From assembly GCF_032121415.1 (NCBI RefSeq), contig NZ_CP135079.1, positions 372,001-436,000 of the forward strand: a stretch of DNA of 64,000 nt. The letters are read 5' to 3'. This DNA is from Streptomyces parvus. Lineage in GTDB: Bacteria; Actinomycetota; Actinomycetes; Streptomycetales; Streptomycetaceae. Position 1 is the first letter of the stretch, and each line of letters starts with the position of its first letter. This document shows positions 8,822 to 17,482 of the stretch, piece after piece. Under the pieces are notes generated by a model. The model searched no databases, was not told the DNA's origin, and was given only the letters and a program-made list of their open reading frames with translations. A program made the translations under genes and the position numbers.

Positions 8822-8860
8822 CCGCGCCCCCGTGGCCGTGCGGGCAACGGGGGCGCGGTC
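8820..8860. terminator. bidirectional terminator hairpin
   Basis: A 14-bp stem (8820-8833 with 8847-8860) has a 13-nt loop. It starts at the stop codon of the reductase and lies before the end of the convergent flavoprotein gene. Confidence 0.65.
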
Positions 8861-8876
8861 GCGACGGGTGGGGCCG

Positions 8877-10091
8877 CTAGCGGTCCATCGCGTGGAGCGC
8901 CCGCTGCGCCAGCGGGTGCGTACGGACGAGCTCGGCCAGCGACGTCGTCCCCCGGGTGATTCCGGCGAACGACTTCCAGGCCGGGCGGAACCCGGTCAGC
9001 ACCGCGTGCAGCAGGCCCGGCCGGCGCTCGAACAGCTTGAGCATGCGGCGGCCGACGCCCATCTCCACACCGAGACCGGCCTTGATGGCGAAGGCGTAGT
9101 TGAGGGCCTGGCGCCGGGCGTCCACCGCGTCGTTCGCCTCGGCGATCCTGACCGCCCACTCCCCCGCGAGCCGGCCCGAGCGCAGCGCGAAGGAGATGCC
9201 CTCGCGGGTCCACGGCTCCAGCAGTCCGGCCGCGTCTCCGCAGACCACGACCCGGCCGCGGGAGAGCGGCGAGTCGTCGCTGCGGCAGCGGGTGAGATGG
9301 CCCGAGGAGATGGCGGGCTCGAACCCGGCGAGGCCGAGGCGGGCGATGAAGTCCTCCAGATACCGCTTGGTGCCCGCGCCGTCGCCGCGCGCCGAGATGA
9401 CGCCCACGGTGAGGGTCTCGCCCTTGGGGAAGACCCAGCCGTAGCTTCCCGGCATCGGGCCCCAGTCGATGAGGACCCGGCCCGCCCAGTCCTCCGCGAC
9501 GGTGGCCGGAACGGGGATCTCCGCCTCCAGGCCGAGGTCGACCTGATCGAGCTTCACCCCGACATGGGCTCCTATCCGGCCAGCACTGCCGTCCGCGCCG
9601 ACGACCGCCCGCGCGAGCACGGTCTCGCCACCGGCCAGCACCACGGCGACCGTTCGCCGGTCGGGCACGGCGGGACCGTGCTGCTCGACCCGCACCACCG
9701 ATGCGCCCGTGCGCAGTTCGGCCCCGGCCTTCTGCGCCTCCTCGACCAGCCCGGCGTCGAACTCGGGGCGGTTGATGAGCCCGAAGAGCATGCGCCGGGA
9801 GCGGCGGGTGCGGGCCAGCTTGCCGTTGAGCGAGAAGGTGACCGCGTGGATACGGTCCTTCAGGGGCAGTTCGAACCCGGGCGGCAGGGCGTCCCGGGAG
9901 AAGCCGATGATGCCCCCGCCGCAGGTCTTGTAGCGCGGCAGTTCCGCCTTCTCCAGCAGCAGGACCCTCCGGCCCGCCACGGCTGCCGCGTACGCCGCCG
10001 ATGCCCCGGCCGGTCCGGCGCCGACCACGACGACATCCCACACCAACGACTCTTCCGGCTCGCGTCCGGCGTCTGCGTTCTCGCTGCTCAC
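8877..10091 (-). CDS. geranylgeranyl reductase family flavoprotein
   Basis: The 404-residue protein opens with a Rossmann FAD motif (VVVGAGPAGASAA, glycines at about 24-29), followed by ELPRYKTCGGG. It also has the second FAD motif VVVCGDAAGLLEPWTREGIS. These are hallmarks of the GGR/digeranylgeranylglycerophospholipid reductase-like group, which saturate isoprenoid chains. In Streptomyces such genes can act on menaquinone or other prenyl groups; the substrate here is unknown. GTG at 10091 follows AGGAG. A second family member lies at 55136. Confidence 0.85.
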   Translation of the reverse strand: MSSENADAGREPEESLVWDVVVVGAGPAGASAAYAAAVAGRRVLLLEKAELPRYKTCGGGIIGFSRDALPPGFELPLKDRIHAVTFSLNGKLARTRRSRRMLFGLINRPEFDAGLVEEAQKAGAELRTGASVVRVEQHGPAVPDRRTVAVVLAGGETVLARAVVGADGSAGRIGAHVGVKLDQVDLGLEAEIPVPATVAEDWAGRVLIDWGPMPGSYGWVFPKGETLTVGVISARGDGAGTKRYLEDFIARLGLAGFEPAISSGHLTRCRSDDSPLSRGRVVVCGDAAGLLEPWTREGISFALRSGRLAGEWAVRIAEANDAVDARRQALNYAFAIKAGLGVEMGVGRRMLKLFERRPGLLHAVLTGFRPAWKSFAGITRGTTSLAELVRTHPLAQRALHAMDR

Positions 10092-10286
10092 GATGTGCTT
10101 CTGCTCCTGATCCGACCAGTGGCCCCAAGCTGCTCACGGCATCCTACGGCGCGCTACGGGCCGGCCCTCCTGTGGGAGGATCGGCCATGATTTCGTCGTA
10201 CATGCGTCGTCGCACGCACGGCGTCGCACACGGTCGCGTACACACCGCGCCCTACCCCTAACGTCGCACCCACGAGGAGCGTGCCC

Positions 10287-11651
10287 ATGACCGCCCGTCC
10301 GATTCCCGAGACCGTCGCCTCGCTGATGCCCCGTGCCCGGGAGGAGCTGGCCGAACTGGTGGCGTTCCAGTCGGTGGCGGACCCGGCGGTGTTCCCGAGG
10401 AGCGAGTGCGAGGGCGCGGCCAACTGGGTCGCCGACGCGCTGCGCGCCGAGGGGTTCACGGACGTCGCCCTCCTGGACACCCCCGACGGGACGCAGTCCG
10501 TCTACGGCCATCTGCCGGGGCCGGCCGGGGCGCCGACCGTGCTGCTCTACGCCCACTACGACGTGCAGCCGCCGCTGGACGAGTCGGCGTGGATCTCTCC
10601 GCCGTTCGAGCTGACCGAGCGCGACGGGCGCTGGTACGGGCGGGGCGCGGCCGACTGCAAGGGCGGGTTCATCATGCACCTGCTCGCGCTGCGCGCCCTC
10701 AAGGCGGACGGCGGCGTCCCGGTCTCGGTGAAGGTGATCGCCGAGGGCTCCGAGGAGCAGGGTACCGGCGGCCTGGAACGGTACGCGGAGGCACACCCGG
10801 AGCTGCTCCGCGCGGACACGATCGTCATCGGGGACACCGGCAACTTCCGGGTCGGGCTGCCGACGGTGACGGCGACGCTGCGCGGGATGACCATGCTGCG
10901 CGTGCAGTTGGACACCCTCGAAGGGAACCTGCACTCGGGGCAGTTCGGCGGCGCGGCCCCGGACGCGCTGGCCGCGATGATCCAGCTGCTGGCCTCGCTG
11001 CGCGCGGAGGACGGGACGACCACGGTCGACGGTCTGACCGGTGACGCCGACTGGGACGGCATCCAGTACCCGGAGGCGGAGTTCCGGCAGGACGCCAAGG
11101 TGCTGGACGGGGTTGAGCTGATCGGCACGGGCACGGTCGCGGACCGCATCTGGGCCCGTCCCGCGGTCACCGTCATCGGCATCGACTGCCCGCCGGTGGT
11201 CGGCGCGACCCCGTCCGTGCAGGCGAGCGCCCGGGCCCAGATCAGTCTGCGGGTGCCGCCGGGCCACGACGCGGCCGAGGCGACGAAGCTGCTCACCGCC
11301 CACCTGGAGTCGCGGGCCCCCTGGGGAGCGCGCGTGAAGGTGGAACAGGTGGGCCAGGGCCAGCCGTTCCGGGCCGACATGAGCAGCCCGGCGTACACGG
11401 CGATGGCCGAAGCGATGCGGGACGCCTACCCGGGCCAGGAGATGCAGTCCTCCGGCATGGGCGGCTCCATCCCGCTGTGCAACACCCTCGCGGCCCTCTA
11501 CCCGGAGGCGGAGATCCTGCTGATCGGGCTGAGCGAGCCCGAGGCGCAGATCCACGCGGTGAACGAGAGCGTGTCGCCCGAGGAGCTGGAGCGGATGTCG
11601 GTCGCCGAGGCGCTGTTCCTGCGCAACTACGCGGAGTCGAAGAAGGTCTGA
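10287..11651 (+). CDS. M20 family dipeptidase/metallopeptidase
   Basis: The 454-residue protein has the M20 metal-binding set: HYD in LLYAHYDVQPP (about H90, D92), D in GRGAADCKGG (about D123), EE in AEGSEEQGTGG (about E156/E157), and the terminal H in QIHAVNES. An inserted dimerisation domain lies between. The family cleaves dipeptides or deacylates amino acids using two zinc ions in the cytoplasm. ATG at 10287 follows GAGGAG; a GTG two codons earlier is less well placed. It is divergent from the flavoprotein gene and followed by an 11-bp-stem hairpin. Confidence 0.88.
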   Translation: MTARPIPETVASLMPRAREELAELVAFQSVADPAVFPRSECEGAANWVADALRAEGFTDVALLDTPDGTQSVYGHLPGPAGAPTVLLYAHYDVQPPLDESAWISPPFELTERDGRWYGRGAADCKGGFIMHLLALRALKADGGVPVSVKVIAEGSEEQGTGGLERYAEAHPELLRADTIVIGDTGNFRVGLPTVTATLRGMTMLRVQLDTLEGNLHSGQFGGAAPDALAAMIQLLASLRAEDGTTTVDGLTGDADWDGIQYPEAEFRQDAKVLDGVELIGTGTVADRIWARPAVTVIGIDCPPVVGATPSVQASARAQISLRVPPGHDAAEATKLLTAHLESRAPWGARVKVEQVGQGQPFRADMSSPAYTAMAEAMRDAYPGQEMQSSGMGGSIPLCNTLAALYPEAEILLIGLSEPEAQIHAVNESVSPEELERMSVAEALFLRNYAESKKV

Positions 11652-11660
11652 TCCCGGTGG

Positions 11661-11694
11661 GCGGGCCCCGGCGTCTCCGGCCCCCGGGGCCCGC
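11661..11694 (+). terminator. terminator hairpin after the dipeptidase gene
   Basis: GCGGGCCCCGG (11661-11671) and CCGGGGCCCGC (11684-11694) form a perfect 11-bp stem with a 12-nt loop, ten bases after the stop. Confidence 0.65.
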
Positions 11695-11711
11695 AACGGC
11701 ATTCGGAAGGG

Positions 11712-11728
11712 CTTCGCCGTCGGCGAAG
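11712..11728. promoter_or_regulatory. palindrome upstream of the MBL-fold gene
   Basis: CTTCGCCG and CGGCGAAG flank a single T: perfect 8-bp arms with almost no loop. Such a short loop suits a protein-binding site better than an RNA hairpin. It lies 55 bp before the ATG at 11784. Confidence 0.35.
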
Positions 11729-11783
11729 TCGCCCGGAGCGTAGATCCGTGCGGCGCAGGTCCGCCCCTGCGTACGTTCGCCGT

Positions 11784-12470
11784 ATGGATCTCGTCGAGGT
11801 ACTCCCCCAGTTGCACATGTTCCGCTTCCGGATCGGTCAGGCGTATCTCTGGCGCGACGGGGCGGACCTGACGTTGATCGACGCGGGCGACATCGAGTCG
11901 GCCCCCGCGATCGAGGACGCGGTCCGGGCACTCGGCCACGACCCGGCCCGGATCCGCCGCATCCTCATCACCCACGGCCACCGCGACCACTACGGGGCCG
12001 CGCGGGAGCTGGCGGACCGGCACGGCGCCGAGATCCTCGCCCACGCCCGGGACGCCCCGGTGATCCGGGGCGAGCGCCCGGTACCGGAGCCGGACCTGCT
12101 GGACTGGGAACGGCCGCTGTACGCCCATGGGTTGACGTGCCCCGAGGCCCCGCCCACCCGGGTCCACCGCGAGTTGACCGGCGGCGAGGTGCTGCCGTTC
12201 GGGGACGGGGCGCGGGTGGTCCACGCCCCCGGTCACACCCCGGGCTCCATCGCGCTCCATCTGCCGCGCCACGGCGTGCTGTTCACCGGGGACGCCGTCG
12301 CCTCCGTGGAGCGGGTGATGCTCGGCGTGTTCAACGTGGACCGCGCCGGGGCGGCCGCCACGTTCCGGCGACTGGCCGCGCTCGCGCCCCGAACCGTCTG
12401 CTTCGGCCATGGCGACCCGCTCACCGAGGACGCCGCCGCGGTGATGGAGGCGGCGGCGAACGGCGGATGA
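11784..12470 (+). CDS. MBL-fold metallo-hydrolase
   Basis: The 228-residue protein has the metallo-beta-lactamase signature THGHRDHYG (H64, H66, D68, H69), a HAPGHTPGS motif and GDAV, which together hold two metal ions. The family hydrolyses thioesters, lactones and related bonds. The short length with no extra domain suggests a glyoxalase II-like or general hydrolase. The ATG at 11784 has no clear ribosome binding site. It ends six bases before the convergent P-loop/NUDIX gene. Confidence 0.85.
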   Translation: MDLVEVLPQLHMFRFRIGQAYLWRDGADLTLIDAGDIESAPAIEDAVRALGHDPARIRRILITHGHRDHYGAARELADRHGAEILAHARDAPVIRGERPVPEPDLLDWERPLYAHGLTCPEAPPTRVHRELTGGEVLPFGDGARVVHAPGHTPGSIALHLPRHGVLFTGDAVASVERVMLGVFNVDRAGAAATFRRLAALAPRTVCFGHGDPLTEDAAAVMEAAANGG

Positions 12471-12476
12471 GCCCGC

Positions 12477-13517
12477 TCAGCCCACCGGCACCCCCGCCTC
12501 CAGATTGAGCACCGTCTTCCGCTCGCGCGCCCGCAGGGCCCAGCGCAGCCGCTCGTACCGGGTGGGCGGCAGCATCCCCGCGGCCTCCTCCTCGGTGACG
12601 AAGCGCCAGCCGCGCAGCTCGGAGCCCGGCAGCAGCAGCCTGCCGGCGTCCTCGGAGCGGAGCAGGCCGCCGTCGAAGAGGAAGCGCAGCCCGCCGTAGC
12701 CGGGCGGGCGGGGCGACTCCCAGTCGACGAGCAGCAGGGTGGGCACCCGGTCGAGGCTGAGGCCTATCTCCTCGGCGACCTCACGGATCCCGGCCTGCGC
12801 GGGCGCCTCCCCCGCCTCCACGACCCCGCCGGGGAACTCCCACCCCGGTTTGTACGTGGGGTCGACGAGCAAGACCCGGTCCTGCTCGTCGAAGAGCAGG
12901 ACCCCGGCGGCCACCGTCTCGCCGGTCGGCTCGGGGCTCTGCACGATGGGGCACGGCGGCGCGCTCCCGGTGCGCACGGCGTCCGCGATCCGCTCGGCGG
13001 TCTCCCGGGGAGTGAGGGCGCTGTTGTCGACCACATGCGCGTCCTCGGCGATCCAGCCGAGGGCGTCGCGGTAGGGGCCGATGTGCTCGTACGCCCACCG
13101 GCGCGCCCGGTCGTTCTGCTCGTCGTCGCCGGGAGACTCCTCGCGGCCCGCGATTCGGCTGCGCAGGATCGTTTCCTCAGGTGAGAGCGCCACATGCCGG
13201 ACCGGGATGCGCCGGGAGGCGAGCCCGCCGAAGATCTCGTCGCGGTACTCCTGCCGCAGCAGTGTCATCGGCACCACCAGCACCCCGGGCACCTCGGCGA
13301 GCAGCGCCGCCGCCGTGTCCACCACGAGCCGCCGCCAGATCGGCAGGTCCTGGAAGTCGGCGACCTCGGCGAGCCGCTTCTGCGGCAGCAGGGCGCGCAG
13401 TTCCGCGCCGGTGACCTCCGGGTCGTACAGCGTGCTGTTCGGAATCAGATCGATCAGTTCGCCGGCGACGCTGGTCTTGCCCGCGCCGAACGCACCGTTG
13501 ATCCAAACAACAATCAC
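12477..13517 (-). CDS. P-loop (AAA/kinase-like) ATPase fused to a NUDIX hydrolase
   Basis: The 346-residue protein has a nucleotide-binding P-loop GAFGAGKT at residues 8-15, like AAA_33/zeta-type small kinases. From about residue 200 it carries a NUDIX domain whose box (231-253) matches Gx5Ex7REUxEExGU exactly, with REVAEEIGL. The P-loop half could phosphorylate a nucleotide or small molecule and the NUDIX half could hydrolyse a nucleoside diphosphate derivative. The GTG at 13517 follows GGAG by five bases, and its G is shared with the TAG stop of the upstream integrase-like ORF. Confidence 0.85.
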   Translation of the reverse strand: MIVVWINGAFGAGKTSVAGELIDLIPNSTLYDPEVTGAELRALLPQKRLAEVADFQDLPIWRRLVVDTAAALLAEVPGVLVVPMTLLRQEYRDEIFGGLASRRIPVRHVALSPEETILRSRIAGREESPGDDEQNDRARRWAYEHIGPYRDALGWIAEDAHVVDNSALTPRETAERIADAVRTGSAPPCPIVQSPEPTGETVAAGVLLFDEQDRVLLVDPTYKPGWEFPGGVVEAGEAPAQAGIREVAEEIGLSLDRVPTLLLVDWESPRPPGYGGLRFLFDGGLLRSEDAGRLLLPGSELRGWRFVTEEEAAGMLPPTRYERLRWALRARERKTVLNLEAGVPVG

Positions 13518-13740
13518 TAGTACTCCAGGGTGGGAAGGCCGCTCAACAGCGGCGGAGTGGATGTCGCGGGATCGTCCGGGAGACGGGTGGAAAGGCGGTG
13601 ACCACAGCCCGCTCCCCCTTCCGTCTCCCACACCTCCTGGAGATACCCAACGATCCGCTCCTCCATTGCGATCGTCACCTCGCTGTACGTACCCTCCACA
13701 CCGGGCAGCTCATGCCGGCCGAGGCCGAGGCGAGCCGGGG
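13517..13740 (-). pseudogene. tyrosine-recombinase (phage-type integrase) C-terminal remnant
   Basis: The minus-strand frame ending at a TAG at 13517-13519 reads RHELPGVEGTYSEVTIAMEE followed by RIVGYLQEVWE. This resembles the end of actinobacterial phage-type integrases, where a G-H-E-(L/M)-x-G motif is followed by the catalytic tyrosine and a helix ending EVW. Nothing integrase-like precedes it, so the catalytic core is gone. The ORF's stop overlaps the GTG of the P-loop/NUDIX gene by one base. The call rests on a short match. Confidence 0.4.
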
Positions 13741-13885
13741 AGTGGCCGCGTCCGGGTCGGCGTCGAGGACCTGCGTGGTCAAGGCGCCGGACACCTCGCG
13801 GGAAGCGGCTGCCTCCCGCCGGAACCCGGGGACGGCCGCCCGGCGGCCCGGTTCGCTCCGTGCGTGTCCCCTGCGGGACGGCCGT

Positions 13886-14474
13886 TCAGTCGCGCCACCA
13901 CGGCTCGCGCACATAGAGGCTCTCCTCGCCCCCCCCCGCACCGTTGGGGGCTTCCTCCGTGTCCAGGTTCCAGTCCACGACGCCGTTTCCCTTGCGGCCG
14001 AGCTCCATCAGGCGGTTGCTCCCGGTCCGTGTGCCGTCGGTGACCTGGCGGCGGACGATCGAGGTCCACGCCTGCCCGTCCAGCGCGGCGACGAAGGCCA
14101 GCACGGGAGTGCGAGGGTCGTCAGACCCAGGGCCGCCCCCTGCTCCAGGGCTGCCACCCGACGCAGCCCTGGCGACGGCCGATAGCCGCCGTCGCCGTGT
14201 GATCCGGCAGTCGCCCGTCGGCCGGCGGGGTGTCCGTGCGGGCGCCGTCTGCCGGTGCGGTACTCCACCACGAAGCCCTTGCGCAGCGCGTAGGCGGCGA
14301 TTCCGGCGCCCAGCCCCCACCAGGGGCCGAAGAAGCACGCGACCACCACCCCCATCGCGACCGGGTTGACGAAGGTCAGCGCCACCCGCTGGAGCGCCCG
14401 GAGAAGGCCGCCCCCCAGCGGAACCGCGACGCGAAGAGGGAGAAGACGACACGGGAGACGACGACAGCCGGCAC
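13886..14474 (-). pseudogene. frameshifted membrane protein
   Basis: Three minus-strand frames carry consecutive pieces of what looks like one protein. From a GTG at 14474, PAVVVSRVVFSLFASRF gives a hydrophobic start. A second frame then reads NPVAMGVVVACFFGPWWGLG and continues to LRKGFVVEYRTG. A third frame gives PVLAFVAALDGQAWTSIVRR and ends REPWWRD at the TGA at 13886. The joins fall near 14400 and 14105. I do not recognise the family. It lies head to head with the truncated FUSC gene. Confidence 0.4.
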
Positions 14475-14487
14475 GGAGGCGAGAAGC

Positions 14488-15276
14488 GGATCGGGTATCG
14501 ACCGCGTACAGGACGCCCTGCTCGCAGCGGGCGTGGCGCTGGTGTTCAGTCAGTTGCTCTTCCCGCCGCACCCGCTCGCACTGCTGAGACGGGCCGAGAC
14601 CGCCACGCTGAAGGGGCTGGGCCATGCACTGGAGTTGACGGCACGGGCGCTGGAGGAGTCGTCGGAGGAGCGGGAAGCCCAGCAGTGGGAGGAGGCGCGC
14701 CCCCTCTACTCCCTGCTGAACGATCTCGGCGGAACACGGAGCGACGCCATCGCCGTTGCCCGGCGTACGCCCCGCTGGCGGGGCCGGCGGGAACCCGTCC
14801 TCCAGGAGATCGCGGCCACGAGGTACCTGGACCTGCTCGGCAACAGCTGCCTCACCCTCATCCGCGGTGCCGCAGCTCTCGACACGGTGCACAGACAGAC
14901 ACTCGCCCCCACGGTACGGGGGCTGTCCGGGGTCCTGGAAGCACTGGCGACCGCTCCCGGAAGCCATGCCGTGTTCAGGCACGCCATCCGCCGGACCCTC
15001 GGCATCGTCCGGGGAGCTCCGGACACAGGTCCGGCCCTCCCGGTCGCGGTGTGGGAGAGCGTACGGCTGGTCGCCGCGGACATCCTGGTCTTCGCGGGCG
15101 CCGACGCGAACGAGGCCGAACGGGCGGTGCGCGACGGATCCTTGGACATCACCATCACAGCCCGGTCGAATCCACGGCGGCAGCCGGCCCGGCCGCGGCG
15201 CCGGAGGTGGCGCGGGCGACGAGGCCACGGCCGTTCGGCGCACGAGGTTCAGAATTCGATGCCGCGGGACCGATGA
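14488..15276 (+). pseudogene. 5'-truncated FUSC-family transporter
   Basis: The frame matches the C-terminal half of FUSC aromatic-acid-exporter proteins, beginning GIDRVQDALLAAGVALVFSQ, then LLRRAETATLKGLGHAL and a helical cytoplasmic region. The N-terminal membrane half is missing: the frame upstream of about 14490 is low-complexity KTTRETTTAG. No credible start codon or ribosome binding site precedes the homologous part. An intact family member is at 47774-49273, so this is a lost paralogue or transferred fragment. Confidence 0.6.
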
Positions 15277-15346
15277 TTTTCCGGCCGGTCCGCCGTCCCC
15301 TCTGCGTCAGAGGCACGGCACCTCCATGTGAAGCGGAGAGCACTAC

Positions 15347-16181
15347 ATGTCAGCAACTCGCCAGTCGGCGGTCACCGTGAAGTCGACGGTTGTCTCGAGC
15401 GACGGAACCCCATCGCGTCTGAGCGGTCCGGCAGCGGGCCCGCGGTGATCCTGGTGTCCTCGGCGCTGGCCGACCGCTCCGACACCAAGAAGCTCGCCGG
15501 CCTCCTCGCCCCGTACTTCACCGTCGTCAACTATGGCCGCCGCGGCCGGGGTCCCGGCGGCAACAACGCCGGCTACACGGTGCGGCACGAGATCGATGAC
15601 ATCGCGGCGCTGATCGAGCATGCGGGCGGTGCTGCCTCGGTGTTCGGCAGTTCGGCCGGTGCGGTACTCGCCCTGCGCGCCGCGGCGGCCGGCCTCAACA
15701 TCCAGCGGCTCGCGCTCTACGAGCCGCCCTTCGCCGTCGCCCCCGGCGACTTCGGACCGCCGCAGGACTTCGCACGGCACATCGACGCTCTGATCGCCGA
15801 GGACCGGCGCGGCGAGGCGGTCAAGGCTTTCATGACCAAGGCCCAGGGCATGCCCTCGTTCATGGTCGGATCGATGCGACTGATGCCCGGAGTGCGGTCG
15901 AACCTCAAGGCAATGGCCCATACCCTGCCCTACGACATCCGGTCATGGGCGACACCCAGCAAGGCAGCCCCCTCGCAGCCGAGATGTGGGCGCCCGCGAC
16001 CGCGCCGACCCTTGTCATGACCGGCTCGAAGAGTCCGGACAGCTTCCGGAGGGCCGCGCGAGCGGTCACGGAGGCGCTGCCCGACGCCGACCACCACGCG
16101 CTCCAGAGCCTCGATCATGGAGCGGTGGTCACGGCGCCCAAGAAGCTCGCGCCGAAGCTCATCGAGTTCTTTCAGGGCTGA
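15347..16181 (+). pseudogene. alpha/beta-fold hydrolase with two -1 frameshifts
   Basis: The ATG at 15347 follows GGAG and encodes about 22 residues ending VVSSDGTP. The protein then continues only in another frame (IASERSGSGPAVILVSSALA), as if one base is missing near 15412. That frame carries the nucleophile elbow FGSSAGA. Near 15941 a second missing base shifts to the frame MGDTQQGSPLAAEMWAPATA, which ends with LDHGAVV containing the catalytic His region and stops at 16181. Restoring both bases would give a normal hydrolase of about 278 residues. Confidence 0.7.
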
Positions 16182-16290
16182 GCTTTTCTTTGATCCTCTG
16201 GCTTCGATCGGCACCCGAACCTGATCACCCGGGCGACGCAGAACGGGCCGCCCGGCCGCCACCGTGTGAACGCGGTACGCGGCCAATCGA

Positions 16291-16330
16291 TCCAGGAGGC
16301 GCCCGGCCTGACGAACGGGCGCCTCCTGGA
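16291..16330. terminator. strong bidirectional terminator hairpin
   Basis: A perfect 15-bp stem (16291-16305 with 16316-16330) has a 10-nt loop. It lies between the broken hydrolase on the plus strand and the end of the ROK kinase gene on the minus strand. Confidence 0.75.
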
Positions 16331-16344
16331 AGCCGTCGCGGCCC

Positions 16345-17274
16345 CTAGCGCAGGGCGATGGCCGCCGCCGCGGCCCCGACCAGGCCCGCGTCGTTGCCCA
16401 TCACGGCGGGTGCCACCGTCAGCCGGCGGAGGTAGGAGAGCGTGGCGTACTCGCGCAGGCTGCGGCGCAGCGGTACGAAGAGGACGTCACCGGCCCCGGC
16501 CACTCCCCCGCCGACCACCGCGATGTCGAGGTCCGCCAAGGTCGCGGTGGCGGCGATACCGGCGGCCAGCGCCTGGGCCGCGCGCTCGTAGGAGGCGATG
16601 GCGACCGGGTCCCCGGCGCGGGCGGCGACGGCCACCGCGGCGGCCGTCGCGTCGCCGTCCGGGCCGGGCCGCCAGCCGTTCTCCAGGGCGCGGCGGGCGA
16701 TGTTGGGGCCGCTGGCGATGCCCTCGACGCAGCCGCGCGCACCGCAGGGGCACGGGTCGCCGTCCAGGTCGACGCTGATGTGGCCGATGTGCCCGGCGTT
16801 GCCCGAGGGGCCGGGGCGCAGGGTGCCGCCGAGGACGAGCCCGCCGCCCACGCCCGTCGACACGACGAGGCAGAGCGCGTTGTCGTAGCCCCGGGCGGCG
16901 CCGAGCCAGTGCTCGGCGGCCGTCATCGCGACCCCGTCGCCCACCAGCGCGACCGACAGCCCGCCCGCCGTCTTGTGCACCCGCTCCACCAGCGGGAAAT
17001 CCCGCCAGCCGGGGACGTTGACCGGGCTGACCGTGCCGGCGGCGGCGTCCACCGGACCGGCGCTGCCGATTCCGACGGAACCGGCCCTGCCCCACAGCGG
17101 CGAGGCCATCAGCTCGCCCAGCACCTCGTCCACCGCCCCCATGACCGCCTCGGCGCCCTGCCGGGCGGGCGTCGGCCGCTGCGCCCGTCCGAGGAGGGAT
17201 CCGTCGCCGTCCACCAGCGCTCCGGCGATCTTGGTGCCGCCGATGTCGAGCGCGGCGACGAGGTCGGTATGCAT
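16345..17274 (-). CDS. ROK family sugar kinase
   Basis: The 309-residue protein has the ATP phosphate motif DIGGTK at 10-15, the ROK signature STGVGGGLVLGG, GHIGHI, and the zinc-binding CPCGARGCVEG. There is no HTH, so it is a kinase rather than a repressor, probably acting on glucose, N-acetylglucosamine or a similar hexose. Divergence from a LacI repressor with an operator between suggests that sugar availability controls both. ATG at 17274 lies just before the DIGGTK region, as in other family members. Confidence 0.88.
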   Translation of the reverse strand: MHTDLVAALDIGGTKIAGALVDGDGSLLGRAQRPTPARQGAEAVMGAVDEVLGELMASPLWGRAGSVGIGSAGPVDAAAGTVSPVNVPGWRDFPLVERVHKTAGGLSVALVGDGVAMTAAEHWLGAARGYDNALCLVVSTGVGGGLVLGGTLRPGPSGNAGHIGHISVDLDGDPCPCGARGCVEGIASGPNIARRALENGWRPGPDGDATAAAVAVAARAGDPVAIASYERAAQALAAGIAATATLADLDIAVVGGGVAGAGDVLFVPLRRSLREYATLSYLRRLTVAPAVMGNDAGLVGAAAAAIALR

Positions 17275-17349
17275 CGGTGTGGGCTCTCCGGATCGGTGAA
17301 GGGGCGGGACCTGCGGGTTCCGTCCATAGTCTGCACAGTCTCCATTCTG

Positions 17350-17376
17350 TTGACAACGTTGTCCAGGGCCTATGCT
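17350..17376 (+). promoter_or_regulatory. LacI promoter with overlapping operator
   Basis: TTGACA (17350-17355) and TATGCT (17371-17376) lie 15 bp apart. GACAACGTTGTC (17352-17363) is a perfect 12-bp palindrome with the central CG typical of LacI-family operators and overlaps the -35 box. Binding here would block LacI transcription and could affect the divergent kinase. Confidence 0.6.
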
Positions 17377-17482
17377 CGACGCCACGGCCTTCGAGTACCC
17401 CCGCGGCGCCCCGTCCCGGCCCCGCTCGGCCCCGGCCGGAGCACCGCAAGCCCCGCCCGTATCCGACGACAGGACAGCGCAC

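Noticed and set aside
10187..10261. 24-codon ORF upstream of the dipeptidase
   Set aside because: Arg/His-rich with no ribosome binding site; may be chance in a divergent promoter region.
10134..12410. 758-codon minus-strand frame over the dipeptidase and MBL-fold genes
   Set aside because: Antisense shadow; the plus-strand proteins carry full metal-binding motifs.
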